Source: Cephalothrix spiralis (lineage: Eukaryota; Nemertea; Palaeonemertea; Archinemertea; Cephalotrichidae). From it: a stretch of 12,562 nucleotides of DNA. The stretch covers positions 1-12,562 of the forward strand of contig JAUCNG010253298.1 of assembly GCA_032353305.1 (NCBI GenBank), written 5' to 3'. A program made the position numbers and the translations under genes. The notes under the pieces are model-generated. The model saw nothing but the letters and a program-made list of their open reading frames with translations, made no database searches and was not told the DNA's origin. Of the stretch, positions 1 to 7,313 are shown piece by piece (the first letter of the stretch is position 1; every line of letters begins with the position of its first letter).

Positions 1-90
1 ATTTACGGTTTCACGCCGTTCCAAACCAAAAATCACGCTGCACGTTACGATAATTTTGGCAAATCACGCTGCACGTTTTAAACCGTTACC
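1..90 (+). repeat. TCACG-rich degenerate repeat patch, copy 1 (truncated by window edge)
   Basis: It contains the near-duplicate AAATCACGCTGCACGTT units at about 31-47 and 60-77, then a short C-run (ACCCCCCTC-like). The same style of sequence recurs on the same strand at 8988-9045 and 10938-11080, so this is probably the end of a dispersed repeat. Its left limit is outside the window. Confidence 0.5.
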
Positions 91-576
91 CCCCTCTATT
101 AAGCTTACATAATTATATGGTAATAATACATTTATATAGCCTTTACTGAGATACCGGCGTGGCTCTGTAAATGTTATAAATTCAAACATATTTACAAATT
201 TGAGACTATTATCTCGGCAGCTGTTTGTTTTAGACTATGTAAATGTATTTCCAACATATAGAAATGTGACCCTAATCGACACGAAATCTCTGATATTTTT
301 TGATTTGCGCATGCGCTGGGCAAAAACAGGTATAACCAAAAAATTAGAAACAGCGGGTTTCAAAGGTCTATACATTGTTTCAGGCGCAGCTCGCATGCCT
401 GGCTATTATATGTAGGCCTATTCATTTGGCATCACCTGATAAATTTATGAAACCTTATAGGATCTTATAGGTCCCAAACGTTCGTCAGTCGCTTCAGCTA
501 TCTTGAAATGGTACCATCATTCTGAAATATTGTATTAAGAATAATGTTGACTTTTTTTTTGTTTTTTATCTTTTAG
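1..576. other. Non-coding, probable end of upstream intron
   Basis: The stretch lies upstream of the first receptor exon seen. Neither strand shows the TM1/TM2 segments expected for the missing part of the receptor, so it is most simply the 3' part of an intron, ending in a pyrimidine tract at about 551-576. It opens with a TCACG-rich patch (1-90) and includes a TAGGCCTA octamer at 413-420. A 71-codon open frame at 200-415 resembles nothing I know. Confidence 0.6.
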
Positions 577-730
577 GCATGCACAATATTTGGAGCACTA
601 TGCACTTTTGCATGCTCTCTGAGCTGCGCCACATTACAAGCCATTGCATTCAACCGCTACATTTGTATATGTCATAACAGATACTACACAAAAATATTCA
701 ACACTAAAGGAACTATTTTAACCGTATTTG
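577..730 (+). CDS. Receptor exon: TM3, NRY motif, start of TM4
   Basis: The exon follows a T-rich tract ending in TTTTAG at 571-576 and stops at a strong GTAAGT donor at 731. It encodes 51 codons plus one base, so it enters in phase 0 and leaves in phase 1. It carries Cys at residue 2, the expected 25 residues before the Arg of NRY, then the second intracellular loop ICICHNRYYTKIF and the beginning of TM4. The reading frame is open throughout. The exact acceptor is the nearest AG after the pyrimidine tract and fits the TM3 spacing. Confidence 0.9.
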
Positions 731-3700
731 GTAAGTAGAAGATGTAGTCATCGAACAATAAGTTTATTCGAATAAAAACGGAACCGTCGAGATGTTAATT
801 ACATAGTTTTGTAATTTTATTATTTTTTTATTTATTTTTATTTTTATTTAAACCGTAGCAATAAATTATCGATTTCAAAAATCATAAGAACTGGTCATCA
901 CAAAGTTAACCAACACGGAGAATTTCTTTCTATATATTATCTGACAAAAAAGTCATCAGCATAATGTCAAAAGTTTCAATTAAAAAAAAAAAATTAGATA
1001 CAATTTCAAAAATATTATGCAAAATCAAAAATATTCGTATTTTTAGCTCTTAATTGATTTTATATGTCGTTTTACAGTGATTAGTCTATGATTAGACTAT
1101 CGAATACAATAGGGCTTTTTAGTTTTAAAGATGTAGTCTAATAATAGATCATTAATATCACGAATTAATGGAAGTCAGCATTCAATGGTTTACCTTATTG
1201 CGTAAGTTTTAATAGCGCAGTTGGGGAGCGTCAGTCCGTACATCTGAAGTTCGAGTGTTCGATCCCCATCAAAATCGGAAATCCCTTTTATTTTTTCTTC
1301 TTCAAATAATAAAGGTTAAAATAATAAAGTTAAAATTGGTTGATTACACTTATTTATTGCCTCGATCTAAAAAGTAAATCATACATCTCTCTCTAAATCT
1401 AATGGAATAATAATTATTTTTTTAGAAAAGCCGAATTTTATTGAAAATAAAAATATCTTGTTCATATTACTTTCAGCATGCTTTTGCTATTGTGGAATTC
1501 TCTTCGCATGTAATACCAGTTTTAGCTTCGATCCTGTACTACTTTTTTGTCTCATGGACGACCCGGTAGCACTATATCTATTAAGGTAAATAATTTTTTA
1601 AAGTTTTTCCTGTGGACAATTTCATGAGTTATTTCCCTCGGTAAGATCCGGTAACAAAGGACTAAATGGGGGCCTCTCTTTTCGTTCCCGAAGTCCCTGA
1701 TTTTTTCATGGCATGGCGAGGATATTGTTTGCGATAATTAACTACGATAATTTCTGACAAAATTGACTAGGCGTCTCATAATGTATATAGGCCACCAGTT
1801 AAATTGTTTAGATAATGATAGATTGGGGGGGGGGCGGGTGTAAGAGCCTTATAAGTAAATAAGAATTTAATTGAAATATTCTTTTTACAACGTATTGACC
1901 CTTTTTTAGGTTTTCAACCTTCAAGTACCGATACATTACAATGTATACAAAAAACACATTTTAACACTCTTGTGCACACACGGTCAAAACGTGTCATTGT
2001 ATTTAGTACAGATACTTATCTCTTATTTACTAGAGTAGTACTGAAGGGGGATTCCGCCCCCCTAAGGTTTTTCAAAATTATCTTTAAAACGGCTTATAGC
2101 AGGATCTTGAATTTTTAGGAGTTTTAAGCTGAGTAGATTGCCGACATAATAAAAAAATTGTGAAAAATTGGCTGAAGCAAGGAGAAAATGGTGTTAATGC
2201 ATTTTTATATCAATGATATCATATATATATTTGTTTAGACCTAATTTTAAAAAAATGGTTCAAAAATATTGATTTTAGACGAATTTCGAATTTGGGTCGT
2301 GACCCGTGATTTTTTTCAATAATTGTCCACCAGAGCACCCAAAAAACCATTTTGGTGCCCAAAAATATTTTCCAGAGTGATCAATATGCTACTGATGTCA
2401 AATAAGATCATATAAAGGGTTGTGCGCCAACCCTGGCGTCATTTGGCCCAGGACCAATTTTTGCGCAAAAAATATTTTTTTAATTCTTTTTTGGGGCCCT
2501 TTTCGAGACCCTGCGGCGTTGTCGCTAGCTTATATTCTGGTTTGGATAGTATTTAACACATTTGCAAATAAAAAAACATCTTGAGACCAAATAGATCTTG
2601 AAATTAAGCTAATATCAAAATTCTAGATTTTTTTCACTTTTCCCCAAATTTGGAAAAAAAAATAGGCCCCTGAAGCCCCGGAACGTGTTTTTTTGAAATT
2701 TTGTTAAAGTGTTCTTCAGATGTTACCCAATACTGCGTCTCGTGGTTTAACCATCATTTCGGACTCTAATTTTGTACGTGTAAAAAAATTCAGCTCTTTA
2801 CGATCATCCAAAGCCGAGATGTTAGGGGGGGGGGGCGGAATCCGCCTCTCCCCTTCAGATTCGAGCTAAAAAAAGCGCTTCAGGAATAGGGTTATAGGGT
2901 TAACATATCAAATTCAGAAAATAATTGCTTGTTTTCCGGACATTTTTTGTCAAAAAATTCCCACCGCCGGAAATTTTTTTTATCTCACACGGCGGTAAAA
3001 ATAAAAAATCTTTTTACCCCGACGTTTTTCTAAATTTGACGTCTATTCTCGGTAATAAGGCCTTAATTAAACTATAGTTTTATATAGCCCACCTAAGCGA
3101 CATTCATAAGTCACAATCCAAACACAAACTTTCATGAGCATTTTTAAAACTAATTTCAAGACACTATAAAACTACAGATATATACTGTATACCATGATCC
3201 ATGCGCGAGTACGATTGCGCATCGATTATGGTACACAGTATCACAACTATACTTCTAAACTCCTCAAATCAAACATTTTATAGCAAATCTATTACTAGCC
3301 TTACTCTTAACACGTAATACATGTAACTCAAAGATATCAATTAAATTTAACTAAAAAAAAAACTGGTTTTTGTCTCCCAATACAATGCGTCTTCTTGTCA
3401 AGAATTAAAGTTATACGTATATTTTTATACTTTTCAGCCCCATTTTCTGGTCCTACCTGCCAGTAATCATAGTGGCAATACTAAATGCCGGCATCTTCAT
3501 ACATGTGCGAAAAGCTAAGAGGGCCCTTCATAAATTTGACGACGGTGGCACTAGTAAATTCGCTGCCCAGCAGGCTGCAAACCAACAACGTCAGGAAATC
3601 CAACTAGCAAAAGTTTTATTTACCATATCATTTGTGATGTTTTGTTGCATTATTCCTTGGTCATTAACAGCCAACTTTTTCGTAACTGCTCCAGGAGGGA

Positions 3701-3885
3701 CCTTGAAATGGGTCTCTGTTATTCTTATCTACCACCAAAATTCAGTTGCCAACCCTTTTCTTTATGGGATTACGAATGCGCGATTTAGGGAAGGATATAT
3801 AACGTGTTTTCGTAAGATATTCTGCATGAAACAAAAGGACAAAAACTTACTTAAGAGTTCAGTGGCAACAACAAGTTGCAGTTAA
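577..3885 (+). CDS. Melatonin-receptor-like class A GPCR, 3' three exons (5' partial)
   Basis: Three exons (577-730, 1477-1585, 3438-3885) join in frame to 711 nt, 236 codons plus TAA. The product is a plasma-membrane G-protein-coupled receptor from TM3 to the C-terminus; ligand and G protein cannot be read from the sequence. Landmarks by partial-protein residue: Cys2 (3.25) with ECL2 Cys76 for the conserved disulfide; N26-R27-Y28 in place of DRY, followed by ICICH, close to the melatonin-receptor NRYxxIC pattern; a Phe-Asp-Pro before Cys76, like the Tyr-Asp-Pro of melatonin receptors; TM5 Pro96; Glu141 (6.30), a possible ionic-lock partner of Arg27; TM6 Cys-Ile-Ile-Pro ending at Pro161; TM7 NPxxY (193-197); helix 8 NARFREGY; Cys211 and Cys217 as possible palmitoylation sites. 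Oddities: Trp6.48 is Ile, no Trp is seen in TM4, and NPxxY differs from the NAxxY of true melatonin receptors. Moody/Tre1/GPR84-like receptors are the alternative. The first exons (N-terminus, TM1, TM2) are not in the window. Confidence 0.9.
731..1476 (+). other. Receptor intron, phase 1 (746 bp)
   Basis: It is bounded by GTAAGT and TTTCAG. It is AT-rich, with long A and T runs at about 815-850 and 980-992, and carries the tRNA-like sequence at 1206-1277. No other coding sequence is seen. Confidence 0.85.
1206..1277 (+). repeat. tRNA-Phe-like sequence: SINE head or degenerate tRNA
   Basis: Box A (TAGCGCAGTTGG, 1213-1224) fits TRGYNNANNNGG and box B (GTTCGATCC, 1257-1265) fits GWTCGANNC, about 32 nt apart, as in an RNA polymerase III internal promoter. 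The D arm (GCGC/GAGC) and the anticodon stem (TCAGT/TCTGA, four of five pairs) can be laid out. The anticodon loop would be CCGTACA, giving GTA, but position 33 is C rather than T. The order of bases follows animal tRNA-Phe. T-stem and acceptor pairing are poor, so it is unlikely to be a working tRNA. No matched SINE tail or target duplication was found. Confidence 0.65.
1477..1585 (+). CDS. Receptor exon: TM4 and extracellular loop 2
   Basis: The acceptor is TTTCAG at 1471-1476 and the donor GTAAAT at 1586. The 109-nt exon completes the split Ala codon, adds 35 codons and ends with two bases (AG) of a Ser codon, so it enters in phase 1 and leaves in phase 2. It encodes a Cys- and Phe-rich TM4, then Phe-Asp-Pro and the ECL2 Cys (residue 76). 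TM4 has no Trp at or near the usual 4.50 position, where class A receptors nearly always have one. It was found only by matching phase and family pattern, but the fit on both sides is exact. Confidence 0.85.
2005..2037 (+). repeat. Dispersed repeat copy A (partner at 4157-4196)
   Basis: It begins AGTACAGATA and ends TTTACTAGAGTA; the same beginning and end occur at 4157-4196 with about 7 extra bases in the middle. It abuts the left end of the 818-bp element. It may be a fragment of an older repeat into which that element inserted. Confidence 0.45.
2041..2858. mobile_element. Non-autonomous DNA transposon-like element with G/C-rich inverted ends (818 bp)
   Basis: The left end starts CTGAAGGGGGATTCCGCC (2041-2065 in all) and the right end (2822-2858) closes with its inverse, CCCCTTCAG preceded by GGCGGAATCCGCC. 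Each end is also close to a palindrome in itself, so it can fold locally as well as with its partner. The right end contains a run of 11 G. The interior is AT-rich with no long open frame and no transposase. No clear target-site duplication is visible. It sits in the receptor intron on neither strand in particular. Its superfamily is not recognised. Confidence 0.7.
3182..3241. repeat. 60-nt near-perfect hairpin in intron
   Basis: Two 25-nt arms (3182-3206 and 3217-3241) are separated by a 10-nt loop. As + strand RNA they would form 22 Watson-Crick pairs, one G-U pair and two mismatches. The size fits a minimal MITE or a pre-miRNA-like hairpin; nothing else in the sequence decides between these. 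Confidence 0.7.
3438..3885 (+). CDS. Receptor terminal exon: TM5 to C-terminus
   Basis: The acceptor is TTTTCAG at 3431-3437; the first base completes the Ser codon begun in the previous exon. The exon encodes TM5 (with YLP at residues 94-96), a short Gln/Ala-rich third intracellular loop, TM6 with CCIIP, TM7 with NPFLY, helix 8 and a 24-residue basic tail ending Thr-Ser-Cys-Ser before TAA at 3883-3885. There is no intron in TM5-TM7. A GTG at 3472 lies inside TM5 and is not a start. There are no frameshifts, so the gene looks functional as far as it can be seen. Confidence 0.92.
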
Positions 3886-3941
3886 AGGTGTAGTTACATT
3901 AACTGTTTCCCAAGGTTGCATAGCATAAAAATTTATACATG

Positions 3942-3985
3942 TAGTTGATAATGTAGTTTTTTTACTGGTACCTGACCACATTCAT
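3942..3985 (+). repeat. Diverged direct repeat, copy 1
   Basis: It starts TAGTTGATAAT and continues with a T-run and ACTGGTACCTGACC. A copy at 4611-4652 has the same order (TAGTTGATAAT, T-run, ATTGGTACATGATC) at roughly 80% identity by eye. Confidence 0.5.
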
Positions 3986-4156
3986 GGCAAGTTATCGTAT
4001 GTCACATAGTGTACTATCGAGAATAGCGGATTGAATGTTTTGTTCGGTAAATGAATAGGAGTCTATTTTCATTTAATCACTGCTCCGTTCGCAGACTCTA
4101 TGATAGTGCGCTAAAGTACACTTCTTTTTCCGGGAATTTTTACACCCGATCAAGAA

Positions 4157-4196
4157 AGTACAGATATTTACTATCTACCTCTTGTTTACTAGAGTA
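4157..4196 (+). repeat. Dispersed repeat copy B (partner at 2005-2037)
   Basis: It has AGTACAGATA at the start and GTTTACTAGAGTA at the end. The inner TATTTACTATCT recurs inverted at 5658-5669, so the family may have a third fragment there. Confidence 0.45.
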
Positions 4197-4610
4197 ACTC
4201 TATGAATTACGCCTTGAAAAATCTCCATGAGAAAAAAACGGTCATATCGAAAAACTATTTCCGAATTTATGAATTAACTGCAGTAAGGTCAGGCTTGACC
4301 TTTGGTACTAGGATTAGCATTTAATTCTCGACAAACTAAGTTTAAGATTTAATATCTAATAACATCAGAGACTATGAACAACCATTTACCAGTTTAAGTC
4401 AGCCAACGACCAAGCGTTTGCACCTGTGAAAGAATTTTTTCGATATCTGCAAAACCTGCCCCGAACATTTAGAATTACTTAATAGTTATATGTTTTTTTA
4501 ATATAAAATGACTTACTAATCGATGACTAGCAGCGCCACTGCAATTTAGATTTGAAATTGCGGAAGAAACGTACACTATTGATGGCACTGATTATTCGAC
4601 GTGTAGGCTA

Positions 4611-4652
4611 TAGTTGATAATAAAGTTTTTAATTGGTACATGATCGCAATTT
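4611..4652 (+). repeat. Diverged direct repeat, copy 2
   Basis: It is the partner of 3942-3985. It includes the AATAAA at 4619-4624. A weaker third version (GTTTTAGAACTGGCATCTGG) follows at about 4665-4684. Confidence 0.5.
4619..4624 (+). terminator. Possible proximal poly(A) signal AATAAA
   Basis: It is the first AATAAA after the receptor stop codon, 734 nt downstream of it, and lies inside a T-rich direct-repeat copy. It could be used as an alternative to the signal at 5020. Confidence 0.35.
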
Positions 4653-4849
4653 GAGCTGAACTGAAGTTTTAGAACTGGCATCTGGTGAATATTAATACAT
4701 GTATGCTAATCGATTGACTATTTAAAATTGTCTAGCGATTATCAATGACTAGATTAGGCCTACCACTAACATAGTCTGCGCTCAGCAGCATACGTTCTTA
4801 GCGATATATAATCAACTACATTTTAAATGTATTCGTGCTGGTTTCTGTT

Positions 4850-4878
4850 CATTTTATGGGATGAGCTCCCATAAAATG
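4850..4878. repeat. Perfect 12-bp inverted repeat with 5-nt loop
   Basis: CATTTTATGGGA (4850-4861) and TCCCATAAAATG (4867-4878) flank TGAGC. In the transcript it would form a stable stem-loop about 140 nt before the distal poly(A) signal. Confidence 0.75.
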
Positions 4879-5019
4879 CTTAATGATAAACAACCTCATA
4901 ATTTTCGGTGTCAAATTACTTGTAGCGCTATGCGGCAGTGGGATGCATGACATTCTGGAGTAATTGTACATGTATATTATTTGTATTATATATATATTGT
5001 AATATGTGCTTGTTCACGA

Positions 5020-5025
5020 AATAAA
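5020..5025 (+). terminator. Probable poly(A) signal AATAAA of the receptor gene
   Basis: The AATAAA is followed by GTTTATTATTATATT and then a GT-containing stretch, which is a typical animal gene end. It lies 1.1 kb after the stop codon. No other gene on the + strand is a better owner. Confidence 0.55.
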
Positions 5026-5463
5026 GTTTATTATTATATTAGGGCAAGTGGCACTTGGATATTAGAAAACTGTTAAAACCATCCACCTGGAGCGGCTAAC
5101 GTTTCGCAGCACAAGAAATACTTAGCAGGTTGACCACAACCTTCCAAAACCAAAATTCCATGACAATCATTTTTGCCCGATAATCTTTTTTTCTAAAACT
5201 TGCATTTTATTGTCTCAGTGACGTTTTTGACCAGTTTAGAAATGTTATTTTCTAGGTTTTCCAGACACCCTGAATAATGATGTGTGTTCTTATTTTTCTG
5301 ATAACGAATTAATTTTAATGACAACCCGGCGACGTGCGGATCACCTCCAAAAAGCGACAAAATTCCAGGATTCCGGAATCCACCGCTAATATAAGTGATC
5401 ATCAGTCTATAGATTCCAATGGTTTTAATGGGTGATAATTATGGATACCACGGATGCCTTATT

Positions 5464-5534
5464 TTCAACTGAGAAGAGACGTTCGGCGCGACAGATAGTA
5501 ATGAGTACATGCGCCGAACGTCTGTACAGTTGAA
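5464..5534. repeat. Inverted repeat with GC-rich 13-bp perfect core
   Basis: AGACGTTCGGCGC (5477-5489) and its exact inverse (5511-5523) are separated by 21 nt. Outside them, after unpaired bases, TTCAACTG (5464-5471) and CAGTTGAA (5527-5534) pair again. It is a small palindromic element or hairpin. Confidence 0.7.
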
Positions 5535-5731
5535 TTCTACTTGGGGGGATGGTTACAAATAATGTCAAGTTGTACTTTATTTTGGGAAAATATGTATTGT
5601 TTTGAATAACTTGGTGTCTCTTAAAATGGTGGTTTTTTATATGACCACTTCTAGTAGAGATAGTAAATAACACTGAATTTCTTGAGCCCCAAAATATGGG
5701 GTATAACGCAATTCTCTTTCGAGTTTTTGAT

Positions 5732-5797
5732 ATGAGCGATCGAAAATTCGCAAATTTGTACACGGGATACAAACTTTGCGGATTTCAAATCGCTCAT
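5732..5797. repeat. 66-nt imperfect hairpin, about 30-bp arms
   Basis: The left arm 5732-5760 (from ATGAGCGAT to TTTGTA) and the right arm 5768-5797 (to ATCGCTCAT) enclose a 7-nt loop. The outer 9 pairs are perfect; the middle has three mismatches, one G-U pair and one bulge. Its size and shape are like a pre-miRNA or a tiny MITE. Confidence 0.65.
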
Positions 5798-6207
5798 AGC
5801 TTGGAAGGTAATATGTTAGGAACTACTCCATGGTTTTCACGCCCAAGGAATTCAAAAATAACAATTAATATACTTTTTTGTTATCCCAAAAAAAACGTTC
5901 ATTTTTCTAGACGCCGCTTAAAAACGATATTCTATGTTTAATTTGGGCTAGGGTAATCAAACTTGCATGGGTGTAAATAGAGGTTTTCGACCAACTTATA
6001 GCTTAATTAGGCTATTGAAAATTAAACTATGAGAATTTATGTGCTAGGTCCATATTTTTTTTTACAGCGCCAACTTTTCAGAACAATAAGTAGGCCTACG
6101 CTGCGGACATTTTAGAATGACAGCACCCCCCCCCCCTTATTTTACTCGATTGAGGCATGTTAATTGTTAAATTATGATCACTGAATCACTTCACATATGG
6201 CAGTTTC

Positions 6208-6339
6208 ACTATTTCTGTGAAAAATATATAAACGGTTATATTTAAGGCAACTGATGGTGATATATAAAAAGCAACTATTTCTGTGAAATATATATAAACG
6301 GTTATATTTAAGGCAACTGATGGTGATATATAAAAAGCA
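6208..6339 (+). repeat. Tandem duplication, two 66-bp copies
   Basis: Copies at 6208-6273 and 6274-6339 each start ACTATTTCTGTGAAA and end TATATAAAAAGCA. I find a single difference (A/T at about copy position 16), so the duplication is recent. 66 is a multiple of three, which makes a repeating open frame on the minus strand; I take that frame as incidental. Confidence 0.85.
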
Positions 6340-6570
6340 ATTAGAGTGAGGAATACCGCGGGTCATATGTCATCGGACAGCAGTTTTGCTTATCTTGGTG
6401 GACAACGTTTTGATTAAACATGTAGTACCTGCCTGGACTGGACTATGTGCCACAATGTAGCTGGAGGCAATGGAAGGGGCCTTCATTTATTGAGGCAGTT
6501 GATGTCGAAATGTATCCGATGACAAAGACATGTGCACATCATCTCTCAAATGCCTCAGCCAGTATTTTTA
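6340..6570. other. Intergenic, nothing recognised
   Basis: No gene, RNA or repeat could be supported here. A 62-codon open frame at 6447-6635 on the + strand resembles no known protein and runs into the element at 6571. Confidence 0.5.
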
Positions 6571-6855
6571 ATTTAATACTGACCTCATGGTCCGTCTCTT
6601 GTTACTTTACTAATCGAAAAATTGTGAGGAATTAAGGGGGTCCGTAGGTTACCCCGGCAGCCGGGGCGGATATTTTTGAAATTTAGAGCTCTCAGAAGGC
6701 CTCCCCGATTGATTTCTCAACGAATTTGGGTGAATTAAAAATGTGACATTTTTTATTATTGGGGGGCGGGGCGGTGCTGAAGCCTCCAAAGCCCACCGGC
6801 TCCGCGGTGCCTGTACGATAATTTATGTTATGAAAAGCCGATGTCAGTATTAAAT
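6571..6855. mobile_element. MITE-like element with ATTTAATACTGA ends and GC-rich core
   Basis: ATTTAATACTGA (6571-6582) and its exact inverse TCAGTATTAAAT (6844-6855) bound 285 bp. The inside is markedly GC-rich for this window, with the perfect palindrome CCCCGGCAGCCGGGG (6652-6666), a run GGGGGGCGGGGCGG (about 6760-6774) and CACCG/CGGTG arms near 6794-6809. Further copies of the end motif at 6897-6908 and 6922-6930 make the outer boundary uncertain. Confidence 0.55.
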
Positions 6856-6896
6856 AATAAAATACCGAGTAATCCATATCGAGATGGTGCACAAAA

Positions 6897-6930
6897 ATTT
6901 AATACTGATAAAATTCCAATTTCAGTATTA
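6897..6930. repeat. Short inverted repeat repeating the ATTTAATACTGA motif
   Basis: ATTTAATACTGA (6897-6908) faces TCAGTATTA (6922-6930) over 13 nt. The motif is the same as the ends of the neighbouring 6571-6855 element, so this may be a solo-end remnant. Confidence 0.55.
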
Positions 6931-7313
6931 TTCTAATCACGGAACAGGGATAACGTATAGCAAAGCTTTGTTTGTAATAATTAGTCATTGCAGCAAATCC
7001 TAAGATTAAAAAAAATATATAGGACTTTTATAATAGATGAACTAGGATGAACGCCAATCAGCAGAACTTGTAGGGGCTTTCTTATATTAGTTGATTGGTT
7101 TACGGATCGTTTAAAAAATCTTTAAAATTTGCTCAAATAAAAATTAGTTAAAAAAAGATTATAGGAGTTTTTTTTTAACTTTTGAAATTTATCATTATTA
7201 TTCAATATTGGGAATGATTGCCAATTCTATGGAAGACGATTCGTAATGTGCATCTTAACTGTGTTGTAAATCCGACATGGATTATTTGGTTTTAGACTCA
7301 CTTATAGTCGTCT
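6931..7313. other. Intergenic, nothing recognised
   Basis: AT-rich with A and T runs. No gene or repeat could be supported. Confidence 0.5.

Larger units (their letters stand above)
1586..3437 (+). other. Receptor intron, phase 2 (1852 bp)
   Basis: It is bounded by GTAAAT and TTTTCAG. Besides the inverted-repeat element at 2041-2858 and the hairpin at 3182-3241, it contains a run of ten G at 1825-1834 and a short inverted repeat ACCGCCG/CGGCGGT at about 2961-2997. 1601-2004 and 2860-3180 show no gene and no repeat I can identify. Confidence 0.85.
3886..5040 (+). other. Probable 3' UTR of the receptor gene
   Basis: The stretch runs from the stop codon to about 15-20 nt past the AATAAA at 5020. 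It is AT-rich with no open frame of note. It contains a diverged direct repeat (3942-3985 and 4611-4652), copy B of a dispersed repeat (4157-4196), and a hairpin at 4850-4878. A 1.1-kb UTR is plausible, but use of the earlier signal at 4619 would shorten it to about 0.75 kb. Confidence 0.55.
5041..6207. other. Intergenic, no gene seen
   Basis: Open frames of up to 115 codons occur here on both strands, but they overlap inverted repeats and resemble no protein I know. The stretch contains the inverted repeats at 5464-5534 and 5732-5797, a TAGGCCTA octamer at 6091-6098 and a run of 11 C at 6126-6136. Confidence 0.6.

Noticed and set aside
200-415. 71-codon open frame upstream of the first receptor exon
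   Set aside because: It does not look like TM1 or TM2 of the receptor, is not flanked by matching splice phases, and resembles no known protein.
5425-5941. 115-codon minus-strand and 81-codon plus-strand open frames
   Set aside because: They overlap each other and two inverted repeats, have no recognisable domain, and their length is unremarkable for this amount of DNA.
6055-6070. Splice-acceptor-like T-run followed by ACAG at about 6053-6066
   Set aside because: No open frame with a matching donor or family similarity follows it.
6178-6366. Minus-strand frame with a perfect 22-residue internal repeat
   Set aside because: The repeat simply reflects the 66-bp tandem DNA duplication, whose period happens to be a multiple of three.
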